A stretch of 64,000 bases of DNA from Leeuwenhoekiella marinoflava DSM 3653. GTDB taxonomy: Bacteria > Bacteroidota > Bacteroidia > Flavobacteriales > Flavobacteriaceae. The notes beneath the pieces were generated by a model, which saw only the letters and a program-made list of their open reading frames with translations, ran no database searches and had not been told where the DNA came from. Made by a program: the position numbers and the translations under genes. Below are positions 35,422 through 43,664 of this stretch, piece by piece. Within the stretch, counting starts at the first letter, position 1. Every line of letters begins with the position of its first letter. The stretch lies in contig NZ_FQUN01000004.1 in NCBI RefSeq assembly GCF_900129005.1, positions 124,001 through 188,000 on the forward strand, given 5' to 3'.

Positions 35422-35516
35422 TGGGTGCAGTTTTATTGGGAACTTAGGTGAGTCCGGTTCCGTCTTCAATTCAAATTATTATTTCATTTTTTTTCAAACT
35501 TCCAATTCAACAGAAT

Positions 35517-36167
35517 ATGGAAATTATTATTGCTAACAAATCCCATGCGGGATATGCACAATATATTTGCGATACTATCGCAGAATCTGCTAAAGTGCGC
35601 GGTACAGGAATCGCTAAGCGTACTCCGGAATATGTCATCACCAAAATGGAAAACGGTAATGCTGTGATCGCCCTTGACGGCGAAAAGTTTGCCGGTTTTT
35701 GCTATATCGAGGCTTGGGGCCACGGTAAGTTTGTGGCAAATAGCGGACTCATTGTGCATCCTGATTTTCGGGGAAGTGGTTTGGCACGCCAGATTAAGGA
35801 AGCCATTTTTAAACATTCACGTGAGAAATATCCTGATGCTAAAGTATTTGGCATTACTACCGGACCTGCAGTGATGAAAATCAACTCTGATCTGGGTTAC
35901 AGACCGGTTACCTTCTCAGATCTTACTGATGATCCTAATTTTTGGAAAGGTTGTCAGACGTGTCGTAACTACGATATTCTACAACGTACCGAACAAAAAA
36001 TGTGTTTGTGTACCGGGATGTTGTATGATCCGGCTAAAGAAGAAAAAAAGAAAGCAGCAGGAGCAGTTAAGGAGGAAGAAAAGAAAATGAATCCTAAAGC
36101 CTTTACGCGATTGAAGAGTATTAAGGAGCACTTGTTTTTAAAAAAGGATAAAAAAAAAGACGAATAA
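35517..36167 (+). CDS. GNAT acyltransferase of the arginine operon, candidate N-acylglutamate synthase
   Basis: 216 residues started at MEIIIANKSHAGYAQYICDT; an upstream start at 35448 would add a hydrophobic stretch not expected in the family. GNAT motif A is SGLIVHPDFRGSGLARQIKE. The C-terminal half has a Cys-rich patch WKGCQTCRNYDILQR and KMCLCTGMLYDP and ends in a Lys-rich tail, unusual for a GNAT. The operon has argB, argC, argD and argE but no classical argA or argJ. Being first gene after the leader, this protein is the best candidate for acylation of glutamate. The donor (acetyl- or succinyl-CoA) cannot be read. Confidence 0.82.
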   Translation: MEIIIANKSHAGYAQYICDTIAESAKVRGTGIAKRTPEYVITKMENGNAVIALDGEKFAGFCYIEAWGHGKFVANSGLIVHPDFRGSGLARQIKEAIFKHSREKYPDAKVFGITTGPAVMKINSDLGYRPVTFSDLTDDPNFWKGCQTCRNYDILQRTEQKMCLCTGMLYDPAKEEKKKAAGAVKEEEKKMNPKAFTRLKSIKEHLFLKKDKKKDE

Positions 36168-36213
36168 AGAAATTATTATCAGTTAAAGGAGTATTTCAGA
36201 ATAAATAAGTACA

Positions 36214-37401
36214 ATGAAAAAATTAGTTCTCGCCTACAGTGGCGGATTAGACACCAGCTATTGCGCAAAATACCTTTCAGAAGAAAAAGGTTTTGAAGTT
36301 CACGCAGTGAGTATCAATACCGGTGGATTTTCTCAGGAAGAAATCAAAGAGATTGAAACAAAGGCATTAAAGATTGGTGCAAAAACCTATAAGAATGTTC
36401 AGGCTGTTGAACGCTTTTACGACAAGGTGGTTAAGTATCTAATCTTTGGTAATGTTTTAAAGAATAATACCTATCCACTTTCAGTAAGTGCAGAGCGTAT
36501 CATTCAGGCGGTTGAGATCATCAATTATGCAAAATCTATAGGCGCAGATTATGTGGCTCACGGAAGTACCGGTGCCGGAAATGATCAAGTGCGTTTTGAT
36601 ATGATCTTTCAAACTTTAGCTCCTGAAATTGAAATTATTACACCGATTCGTGATTTAAAACTTTCGCGTCAGGAAGAGATCGATTATTTAAAAAGTCACG
36701 GTGTTGAGATGTCTTGGGAAAAGGCACAATATTCAATCAATCGCGGACTTTGGGGAACTTCTGTAGGCGGTAGTGAGACTCTGACTTCTCATAAAGGCTT
36801 GCCGGAATCAGCTTTCCCATCTCAGGTAGAAAAATCTGAAGCAGAACAAGTGACGCTGACTTTTGATAAAGGAGAACTTACTGCTATAAACGGAAAATCA
36901 GGTACACCTGTTGAAACTATTGAAGCCCTTCAAAAATTAGCGGCTCCTTTTGGAATCGGTCGGGATATTCACGTGGGAGATACCATTATAGGGATCAAAG
37001 GGCGTGTAGGTTTTGAGGCTGCTGCTCCGGTTATTATTTTAAAAGCACATCATTTGCTAGAGAAGCATACGCTTACCAAATGGCAAATGCAGCATAAAGA
37101 TTATTTGTCTAATTTCTACGGAATGCACCTGCACGAAGGTCAATATTTAGATCCGGCAATGCGTAACCTGGAGGCGTTCTTAACCGATAGTCAAAAGAAT
37201 GTAACCGGTGAGGTTTATGTAACGCTTCAACCGTACCGTTTTACGTTGGAAGGAATTAAATCTGATCACGATCTGATGAATGCATCTTTTGGAGCCTACG
37301 GTGAAATGAACAAAGGCTGGACGGCTGATGATGCAAAAGGATTTATCAAGATCACCGGGAATCAGAATAAGATTTACAACCACGTAAACGGAGACTCATG
37401 A
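36214..37401 (+). CDS. argG: Argininosuccinate synthase
   Basis: Joins citrulline and aspartate with ATP. 395 residues. PP-loop LAYSGGLDTSYCAKYL at 5-20, YVAHGSTGAGNDQVRFD, and the tetramerisation C-terminal helix. Its stop overlaps the argC ATG (ATGA), so translation is coupled. The order argG first is unusual compared with proteobacteria but normal in Bacteroidota arg operons. Confidence 0.97.
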   Translation: MKKLVLAYSGGLDTSYCAKYLSEEKGFEVHAVSINTGGFSQEEIKEIETKALKIGAKTYKNVQAVERFYDKVVKYLIFGNVLKNNTYPLSVSAERIIQAVEIINYAKSIGADYVAHGSTGAGNDQVRFDMIFQTLAPEIEIITPIRDLKLSRQEEIDYLKSHGVEMSWEKAQYSINRGLWGTSVGGSETLTSHKGLPESAFPSQVEKSEAEQVTLTFDKGELTAINGKSGTPVETIEALQKLAAPFGIGRDIHVGDTIIGIKGRVGFEAAAPVIILKAHHLLEKHTLTKWQMQHKDYLSNFYGMHLHEGQYLDPAMRNLEAFLTDSQKNVTGEVYVTLQPYRFTLEGIKSDHDLMNASFGAYGEMNKGWTADDAKGFIKITGNQNKIYNHVNGDS

Positions 37402-38375
37402 TCAAGGCAGGAATTGTAGGAGGAGCCGGTTATACCGCAGGTGAATTGATTAGAATACTACTGAATCACAATTATGTTGATTTAAGTTTTGTGTTCAGTA
37501 CGTCTAATGCCGGAAACCTGTTGAGCGATGTGCATCAGGATTTATTAGGAAGCACGGATATTCGGTTTGCTGATGCAGTAGACTTTTCAGTAGATGTGGT
37601 TTTTCTGTGTTTAGGACATGGGAATTCAACTGCTTTTTTAGATAAAAATACGTTTGACGAAAGTACGATCATCATTGATTTGAGTAATGATTTTCGATTA
37701 AAACCGGATGCAGAATTTCAGGGGCGGGAGTTTGTTTACGGTTTACCGGAATTGAATAGAAGTGCCATTAAAGAAGCTGGATCAATCGCAAATCCGGGAT
37801 GTTTTGCAACAGCAATTCAGTTGGCATTATTGCCTCTGGCAGATTCTGGTAAAATAGAATCAGATATTCACATCAATGCAGTAACCGGTGCAACCGGAGC
37901 AGGAACTTCGCTTTCGACAACTACCCATTACCCGTGGAGAGATAATAATTTTTCGTATTACAAGCCTTTTACGCACCAGCATATGGGCGAAATCAACCAA
38001 TCGGTTAAAGGTTTACAAAACGGATTTGACAAGGAGATTTTTTTTCTTCCTAATCGCGGTAACTTTTCCCGCGGAATTTTCGCGACAGCGTATACCAAAT
38101 TTGACGGAGATCTCGCAGAGATCAAAAAGATCTACCGGGATTTTTATGCGGATGCGCCTTTTACATGTGTTTCAGATAGTGATATTCATATGAAACAGGT
38201 TGTAAATACAAATAAGTGTCTGATTCATTTACACAAACACGAGAATCAATTGTTGATCACCAGCTGTATCGACAACCTCTTAAAAGGAGCATCGGGACAA
38301 GCTGTAGAAAATATGAATCTCATTTTTGGACTTCCCCAAACTGAAGGGTTGAATTTAAAAGGAAGTTATTTTTAA
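37398..38375 (+). CDS. argC: N-acetyl(acyl)-gamma-glutamyl-phosphate reductase
   Basis: NADPH-dependent step three. 325 residues. Rossmann GGAGYTAGELIRIL at 8-21, catalytic Cys in SIANPGCFATAIQLAL, and FLPNRGNFSRGIFATAY. Whether the acyl group is acetyl or succinyl is open. 155 bases of repeat-bearing spacer follow before proC. Confidence 0.97.
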   Translation: MIKAGIVGGAGYTAGELIRILLNHNYVDLSFVFSTSNAGNLLSDVHQDLLGSTDIRFADAVDFSVDVVFLCLGHGNSTAFLDKNTFDESTIIIDLSNDFRLKPDAEFQGREFVYGLPELNRSAIKEAGSIANPGCFATAIQLALLPLADSGKIESDIHINAVTGATGAGTSLSTTTHYPWRDNNFSYYKPFTHQHMGEINQSVKGLQNGFDKEIFFLPNRGNFSRGIFATAYTKFDGDLAEIKKIYRDFYADAPFTCVSDSDIHMKQVVNTNKCLIHLHKHENQLLITSCIDNLLKGASGQAVENMNLIFGLPQTEGLNLKGSYF

Positions 38376-38447
38376 CCTCTAAAGAGGCATTAAAACATGC
38401 TGTTATCCCGAAATGGATAATAAAAAGAATTCCGTCCGCAATTTACC

Positions 38448-38539
38448 CTGAACAGAAGTCGAGGAGCGGAAATGAAATAATTAATAGTAAAATAAATCCA
38501 ACTGCCCTCTCCTAAGGAGAGGGGCTGGGGGTGAGGATT
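38448..38539. repeat. Repeats between argC and proC
   Basis: CCTGAACAGAAGTCGAGGAG (38448-38467) followed by the GC-rich palindrome ACTGCCCTCTCCTAAGGAGA + GGGGCTGGGGGTGAGGATT (38501-38539). The palindrome ends exactly at the proC ATG and supplies a purine-rich GGTGAGG just before it. Confidence 0.7.
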
Positions 38540-39340
38540 ATGAAAATAGCAATCATAGGTACCGGTAACTTAGGCCTTTCTATCGCAAAAGGATTGATTA
38601 CAAATAATGCAATCACAACCTTGTATTTGACGCGCCGTAATCCGGAAGGAATCGAGTCGTATGCTGAGTATAAGAATGTGTTTGTGACTTCAGATAACGT
38701 TGAGGCGGTCAAAAAGTCTGACATCATCATTTTTGCAGTGCAGCCGGCACAGTTGGGGAATATTCTACATGATATTAAAGAGGAGCTGACCGATAAACAT
38801 GTGTTGATTTCAACCATTACCGGCTATCAGATTTCGCAGATAGAAGATATTGTGGGTACAGACCAATTCATTATCAGAGCGATGCCAAATACGGCAATAG
38901 CTGTTGGAGCTTCGATGACCTGTTTGGCGAGTAATGAAAAGGGAATGAAGCGCATTAAAATTGCTGAAGCTATTTTCAACCGCTTAGGAAACAGTCTGAT
39001 AATCCCAGAAAAGCAGATGCAGGCAGCAACAGTAGTTTGTGCCAGCGGTATAGCCTTTTGGATGCGTTTAATACGTGCTTCAACTCAGGCGGCTATTCAG
39101 CTTGGTTTTGATGCTAAAGAAGCTCAGGAGCTGGCTATGCACACCTGTAACGGTGCATCGAAGTTGCTTATCGATTCAGGGAATCATCCTGAAGAAGAAA
39201 TAGACCGAGTAACCACACCAAGAGGTTGTACCATAGAAGGTTTGAATGAGATGGAACACAAAGGACTGAGTTCGTCTTTAATCCAAGGTATGGTTGCTTC
39301 TTTCAATAAAATTAATGTTATAAAAACAGATCAGAAATAA
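38540..39340 (+). CDS. proC: Pyrroline-5-carboxylate reductase
   Basis: Makes proline from pyrroline-5-carboxylate. 266 residues started at the ATG 38540 (MKIAIIGTGNLGLSIAKGLI); a GTG three codons earlier is repeat sequence. NAD(P) motif GTGNLG, then IRAMPNTAIAVGASMTCLAS and the C-terminal TTPRGCTIEGLNEME. Its place inside the arg operon links proline and arginine, which share glutamate semialdehyde chemistry. Its stop and the argD ATG overlap (TAATG). Confidence 0.95.
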   Translation: MKIAIIGTGNLGLSIAKGLITNNAITTLYLTRRNPEGIESYAEYKNVFVTSDNVEAVKKSDIIIFAVQPAQLGNILHDIKEELTDKHVLISTITGYQISQIEDIVGTDQFIIRAMPNTAIAVGASMTCLASNEKGMKRIKIAEAIFNRLGNSLIIPEKQMQAATVVCASGIAFWMRLIRASTQAAIQLGFDAKEAQELAMHTCNGASKLLIDSGNHPEEEIDRVTTPRGCTIEGLNEMEHKGLSSSLIQGMVASFNKINVIKTDQK

Positions 39341-40473
39341 TGAGTTTATTTGATGTTTATCCACTTTATGATGTGACACCTATTAAAGCTCAGGACGTCT
39401 GGGTTTATGATGCCACACCTACAAAGTATTTAGATTTATACGGAGGTCACGCAGTGATTTCTATCGGTCATTCGCATCCAAAATATGTAGAAAACCTGAC
39501 CAAACAATTGGGCGATATTGGCTTTTACAGCAACGCGGTTAAAAATCCGTTGCAGGAAGCTTTAGGTGAAAAATTGCCGATTCAGGCAAATTGTCCGGGG
39601 TACCAATTGTTCATGTGTAGCAGTGGGGCAGAAGCGAATGAGAACGCGTTGAAAATGGCTTCTTTCGTTACCGGAAGAAAAAAGGTTGTAGCCTTTCATA
39701 ACAGTTTCCACGGAAGAACTTCTGCAGCAGTAGCAGCTACCGATAACCCTAAAATTGTTGCGCCAATTAACGCCCAACAAGAAGTTGAGTTTTTGCCATT
39801 AGGTGATTTAGATGCTTTGGCAGGAGTTTTAGCTAAAGGCGATGTGTGTGCTGTAATTGTAGAATTCATTCAAGGTGTAGGCGGTTTAGATATCAGTACT
39901 GCTGAATTTTACGAAGGTGTAGATAAACTTTGTAAAGAAACAGGAACGTGTTTAATCGCAGACGAAGTTCAGGCTGGTTTTGGACGTACAGGAAATTTCT
40001 TTGCGTTTCAGGAATACAATGTGAAGCCTGAATTGATCTCAATGGCAAAAGGAATGGGTAACGGTTTCCCCGTTGGTGGAATTTTAATTCATCCCTCTAT
40101 AAAAGCAGAATACGGAATGTTGGGAACCACTTTTGGTGGAAATCACTTGGCTTGTACTGCAGCGCTAACCGTTTTGGAAGTTTTAGAAGAGCAAGATTTA
40201 ATGGCTCACGCGCTAAGGGTGTCTGATCACTTTAAAGCAAAAACCACTGAAATTCCACAGATAAAAGCTGTAAAAGGTCGCGGATTGATGTTGGGAATCG
40301 AATTTGATTTTGATACCGCAGCCTTGCGTAAGAAACTCATTTATGATCAGCATATTTTTACAGGAAGTGCAAAAAATAAAAATCTGATCCGTATTCTTCC
40401 GCCGTTAACGGTAGAGAATGAACATGTCGATCAGTTTTTTGATGCACTAAAAATTGAATTAGATAAATTATAA
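39340..40473 (+). CDS. argD: Acetylornithine (acylornithine) aminotransferase
   Basis: Class III PLP aminotransferase. 377 residues. LDLYGGHAVISIGHSHPKYV near the N-terminus, FMCSSGAEANENALKMA, FHNSFHGRTSAAVAAT, LIADEVQAGFGRTG, and the PLP lysine in SMAKGMGNGFPVGG. Uses glutamate as amino donor. Usual length. Confidence 0.95.
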   Translation: MSLFDVYPLYDVTPIKAQDVWVYDATPTKYLDLYGGHAVISIGHSHPKYVENLTKQLGDIGFYSNAVKNPLQEALGEKLPIQANCPGYQLFMCSSGAEANENALKMASFVTGRKKVVAFHNSFHGRTSAAVAATDNPKIVAPINAQQEVEFLPLGDLDALAGVLAKGDVCAVIVEFIQGVGGLDISTAEFYEGVDKLCKETGTCLIADEVQAGFGRTGNFFAFQEYNVKPELISMAKGMGNGFPVGGILIHPSIKAEYGMLGTTFGGNHLACTAALTVLEVLEEQDLMAHALRVSDHFKAKTTEIPQIKAVKGRGLMLGIEFDFDTAALRKKLIYDQHIFTGSAKNKNLIRILPPLTVENEHVDQFFDALKIELDKL

Positions 40474-40503
40474 ACCAAAGAATTTTAATTAAAATACTAC
40501 TCA

Positions 40504-40541
40504 AGTTCCCCTCCCCATTTGGGGAGGGGTTAGGGGTGGGG
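40504..40541 (+). repeat. GC-rich palindrome between argD and argF'
   Basis: AGTTCCCCTCCCCATTTGGG + GAGGGGTTAGGGGTGGGG: stem CCCCTCCCC / GGGGAGGGG with a tail of further G-runs. Same element as at 38501, 41679 and 43631. G-runs could also form a quadruplex. The remaining spacer to 40680 holds nothing clear. Confidence 0.8.
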
Positions 40542-40680
40542 AGAAGCAGAGATTTCGGCTGCTGAATATAAACTTGACAGGAATCAACTAATGAAATGAG
40601 CCGTAATAAACTCTTGATGATTATTTTGATTATCAATGGCGAATTACATCTGACCATTAAAAAACAATGAACATTACCAG

Positions 40681-41676
40681 ATGAAAAAATACACCAGTTT
40701 AGACGACATTACAGATCTAAAAGAACTCATCGCGGAAGCTCGCGAACTTAAAAAAAATCCATATGCTTTTGAAGAATTAGGAAAGCGTAAGCGTTTAGTA
40801 ATGTTGTTTTTTAACTCCAGTTTGCGTACGCGTCTGAGCACTGAAAAAGCAGCTTGTAATCTGGGAATGGACGTTACCGTAATGAATTTTAACAGTGATG
40901 CCTGGAAACTGGAATTTGAAGATGGCACCGTGATGGATGCTGACACTTCAGAACATATTAAAGAAGCCGCAAAGGTTATTTCACAATACGGCGATGTGAT
41001 TGCCGTGCGTGCATTTCCAACGCTTACCGATAAGGCAAAAGATGAATCAGAATATGTGATTTCCAATTTTGTAAAATATGCTTCGGTACCCGTTGTTAAT
41101 ATGGAAAGTGCAACTGCACATCCGCTTCAGGCATTGGCAGATGCAATCACCATTACAGAGCTTTCGCAAAAGAAAAAGCCAAAAGTGGTGTTGAGTTGGG
41201 CGCCGCATCCTAAAGCTTTGCCACATGCAGTAGCGAATTCCTTTATAGGGATGATGCAAAAAATGGATGTAGAGTTTACGGTGACCCATCCGGAAGGGTA
41301 CGAATTGAGCGATACTACAATTCAAGATACTTCAGTAGAATACAATCAGGATAAAGCGCTTGAAGATGCCGATTTTGTGTATGTCAAAAACTGGAGCAGT
41401 TATAAAGACTACGGAAAGGTTTCGGCTACGCCGGAAACCCATAAAGACTGGACCATTACACCAAAAAAATTAGGCAGTGCTAAATTTATGCATTGTCTTC
41501 CTGTGCGTCGTAATGTTATTGTTGCTGATGAAGTGCTTGATGGCGAAAATTCTATTGTGATTGAGCAAGCGAATAACCGTACGTTTTCTGCACAGGTGGT
41601 TTTGAAGAAGATACTGGAGAATGCATCCCCCCAATCCCTAAAGGATGAGTTAAAAACCACCAGTTATGAAAACTAA
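40681..41676 (+). CDS. argF': N-acylornithine carbamoyltransferase (ArgF' family)
   Basis: Carbamoylates an acylated ornithine instead of ornithine. 331 residues. Carbamoyl-phosphate motif SLRTRLST at 47-54, Trp75 in DAWKLEFEDG, HPLQALADA, and C-terminal MHCLPVRRNVIVADEV. In this family position 90 is reported as Pro in succinylornithine enzymes and the aligned position as Glu in acetylornithine enzymes; counting from Trp75 I find Ser90 (DADTSEHIKEAA). The substrate is therefore unclear. The last residues ASPQSLKDELKTTSYEN appear to be encoded by repeat-like sequence, and the gene overlaps argB by 11 bases. Confidence 0.9.
   Translation: MKKYTSLDDITDLKELIAEARELKKNPYAFEELGKRKRLVMLFFNSSLRTRLSTEKAACNLGMDVTVMNFNSDAWKLEFEDGTVMDADTSEHIKEAAKVISQYGDVIAVRAFPTLTDKAKDESEYVISNFVKYASVPVVNMESATAHPLQALADAITITELSQKKKPKVVLSWAPHPKALPHAVANSFIGMMQKMDVEFTVTHPEGYELSDTTIQDTSVEYNQDKALEDADFVYVKNWSSYKDYGKVSATPETHKDWTITPKKLGSAKFMHCLPVRRNVIVADEVLDGENSIVIEQANNRTFSAQVVLKKILENASPQSLKDELKTTSYEN
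41625..41647 (+). repeat. Repeat-like C/G-run segment in the argF' 3' end
   Basis: ATCCCCCCAATCCCTAAAGG ATG resembles the C-rich arm of the palindrome family, in reverse sense, inside the coding sequence for the C-terminal tail. Confidence 0.4.
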
Positions 41677-42478
41677 ATCAGTTCCCCCTTCGGGGGCTAG
41701 GGGGCTAAAGCTCAATATTGTTAAAGTTGGCGGAAATATTATTGAGAAGGAGGAAGATCTTCAGAATTTTTTGGATGCTTTTGCAGCCTTACCAGAACCT
41801 AAAATTTTGGTTCACGGTGGCGGAAAATTAGCGAGTCAGTTGGCAGAGCGCCTGAATATTCCTGTGAATATGGTTAACGGACGTAGAATTACCGATGCGG
41901 AAACGGTTGAAGTCATAACGATGGTCTACGGTGGAAAAGTAAATAAGAGCATTGTTGCAGGCCTTCAGGCTCGTGATTGTAATGCCATTGGATTTTCAGG
42001 GGCTGATGGGAATGCGATTCTATCCGTAAAGCGACCTGTGAAGGATATTGATTTTGGCTTTGTAGGCGATGTTGTCGCGGTAGATGCAGCAATGATCCAT
42101 AACTTGTTGAGCATTGGGATTACGCCTGCGTTTTGTGCAATCACGCACGATGGTAAGGGACAACTGCTGAATACTAACGCAGATACGATTGCTTGTGAAT
42201 TGGCGATTGGTCTTTCAGAAAAGTATGAGGTGACTTTAAACTACTGTTTTGAGAAAGCCGGAGTTTTGCTGGATATTAATAACGATAATTCCGTAGTAAA
42301 AGACATCAATTCTGATAAATATGCAGAATTGCTCAATGAAAAAATTATAGCTGACGGGATGCTTCCTAAGATGGAAAATTGTTTTTATGCCTTAAAAGGC
42401 GGAGTACACAAAGTACACTTAGGAAAGCCGGAAATGCTACACCATACAAATGCTAATTTTACAACCTTACGACTGTGA
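41666..42478 (+). CDS. argB: Acetylglutamate (acylglutamate) kinase
   Basis: Phosphorylates acylglutamate. 270 residues. Core begins KLNIVKVGGNIIEKEEDLQN; ATP and substrate motifs LVHGGGKLASQLAERL and VNGRRITDAETVEVITMVYG are intact. The only in-frame ATG is 41666, inside the end of argF', giving the N-terminal extension MKTKSVPPSGARGL. That extension is the translation of a dispersed palindrome (41679-41706), so the normal start seems to have been replaced. argE follows with a TGATG overlap. Confidence 0.94.
   Translation: MKTKSVPPSGARGLKLNIVKVGGNIIEKEEDLQNFLDAFAALPEPKILVHGGGKLASQLAERLNIPVNMVNGRRITDAETVEVITMVYGGKVNKSIVAGLQARDCNAIGFSGADGNAILSVKRPVKDIDFGFVGDVVAVDAAMIHNLLSIGITPAFCAITHDGKGQLLNTNADTIACELAIGLSEKYEVTLNYCFEKAGVLLDINNDNSVVKDINSDKYAELLNEKIIADGMLPKMENCFYALKGGVHKVHLGKPEMLHHTNANFTTLRL
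41679..41706 (+). repeat. Palindromic repeat inside the argB 5' end
   Basis: CAGTTCCCCCTTCGGGGGCT then AGGGGGCT: stem CCCCC-ttc-GGGGG plus another G-run, same family as the arg intergenic palindromes. It is translated as SVPPSGARGL. Confidence 0.75.
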
Positions 42479-43542
42479 TGAGTAGAGAACAACTTACCCA
42501 AGAGGCCATAGAATTACTAAAGAATTTAATTGCAACCCAGTCTTTTTCTTCAGAAGAAGAAGGTACGGCTGTATGGATTGAGAATTGGTTTAAAGCACAC
42601 GACATTCCGTTTAAGCGACAAGCCAATAACATTTGGGCAACCAATAAAAACTTTGAAGAGGGCAAAACCACTTTATTGCTGAATAGTCATCATGATACGG
42701 TTCAGCCTAATAATGGATATACGCGAGATCCGTATAGTCCGGATATTGAAGATGGAAAATTGTTTGGTTTAGGAAGCAATGATGCCGGGGGATGTCTGGT
42801 TTCGTTGATTGCTACGTTTACCTATTTCTACGCTCAGGAAAACCCAAACTACAATTTGGTTATTGTAGCAAGCGGGGAAGAAGAGAGCAGCGGACCAGAC
42901 GGATTGAATAGTATGCTGAAGGTGATTCCACCGATCGATGTAGCAATCGTAGGCGAACCAACGCTGATGAATCTTGCCGTTGCCGAGAAAGGGCTTGTAG
43001 TCTTCGATGCAAAAGTAAAAGGTACTCCTTCTCACGCTGCACATCCTAATGATAACAACGCCATTTATAACTGTATAGATGTCTTGCAGTGGTTTAAAGA
43101 TTTTAAGTTTGAAAAAACTTCTGAAGCTTTGGGAGAAGTAAAAATGACGGTTACGCAAATTAAAGGAGGTAAGCAACACAATGCGGTTCCGGCAGATGTG
43201 GATCTCGTTGTGGATGTGCGGGTTAATGATAAATATTCTAATCAGGAAATTGCAGCTATGTTGCAAGCCCAAGCACCTTGTGATGCAATCATTCCGCGTA
43301 GTTTACGCTTGAATTCGTCTTCTATTCCGGTAGATCACGATTTAGTAAAAGCCGGTATTGCATTAGGGAGAAGCACATATGGTTCGCCTACGTTGAGCGA
43401 TCAGGCGGTGTTGACCTGTCCGTCACTCAAATTAGGACCTGGTGACAGCACGCGTTCACACAGTGCAGACGAATTTATTTACGTTAAGGAAATAGAAGAA
43501 GGAATACAGATTTACATAGATTTGCTGGAGCGTATTCTTTAA
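42478..43542 (+). CDS. argE: Acetylornithine deacetylase type M20 peptidase (acylcitrulline deacylase in this pathway)
   Basis: Zinc hydrolase removing the acyl group. 354 residues started at the ATG 42478. Metal ligands in LLNSHHDTVQPNNG, GSNDAGGCLVS and GEEESSGPDG, and a C-terminal DSTRSHSADEFIYV. With an ArgF'-type transcarbamylase the true substrate should be acylcitrulline. Overlaps argB by one base. Confidence 0.93.
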   Translation: MSREQLTQEAIELLKNLIATQSFSSEEEGTAVWIENWFKAHDIPFKRQANNIWATNKNFEEGKTTLLLNSHHDTVQPNNGYTRDPYSPDIEDGKLFGLGSNDAGGCLVSLIATFTYFYAQENPNYNLVIVASGEEESSGPDGLNSMLKVIPPIDVAIVGEPTLMNLAVAEKGLVVFDAKVKGTPSHAAHPNDNNAIYNCIDVLQWFKDFKFEKTSEALGEVKMTVTQIKGGKQHNAVPADVDLVVDVRVNDKYSNQEIAAMLQAQAPCDAIIPRSLRLNSSSIPVDHDLVKAGIALGRSTYGSPTLSDQAVLTCPSLKLGPGDSTRSHSADEFIYVKEIEEGIQIYIDLLERIL

Positions 43543-43664
43543 TCCCCTAACCCTCGAAGGGGGAATTGATATCGGGGATAAAAATATTAGTAACACAGGT
43601 TCAATCACCGGCGATTGAACATTAAATAAAAGTTCCCCTCCTTGGGAGGGGTCAGGGGAGGATT
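43542..43664. repeat. Two palindromes between argE and argH
   Basis: ATCCCCTAACCCTCGAAGGG (43543-43562, C-rich sense) directly after the argE stop, and AGTTCCCCTCCTTGGGAGGG + GTCAGGGGAGGATT (43631-43664), which ends at the argH ATG and gives it a GGGGAGG sequence at the position of a ribosome binding site. Confidence 0.75.

Noticed and set aside
42769-43272. 167-codon minus-strand frame in argE
   Set aside because: Antisense to a well conserved enzyme, Cys/Ile/Arg-rich composition typical of shadows, no promoter.
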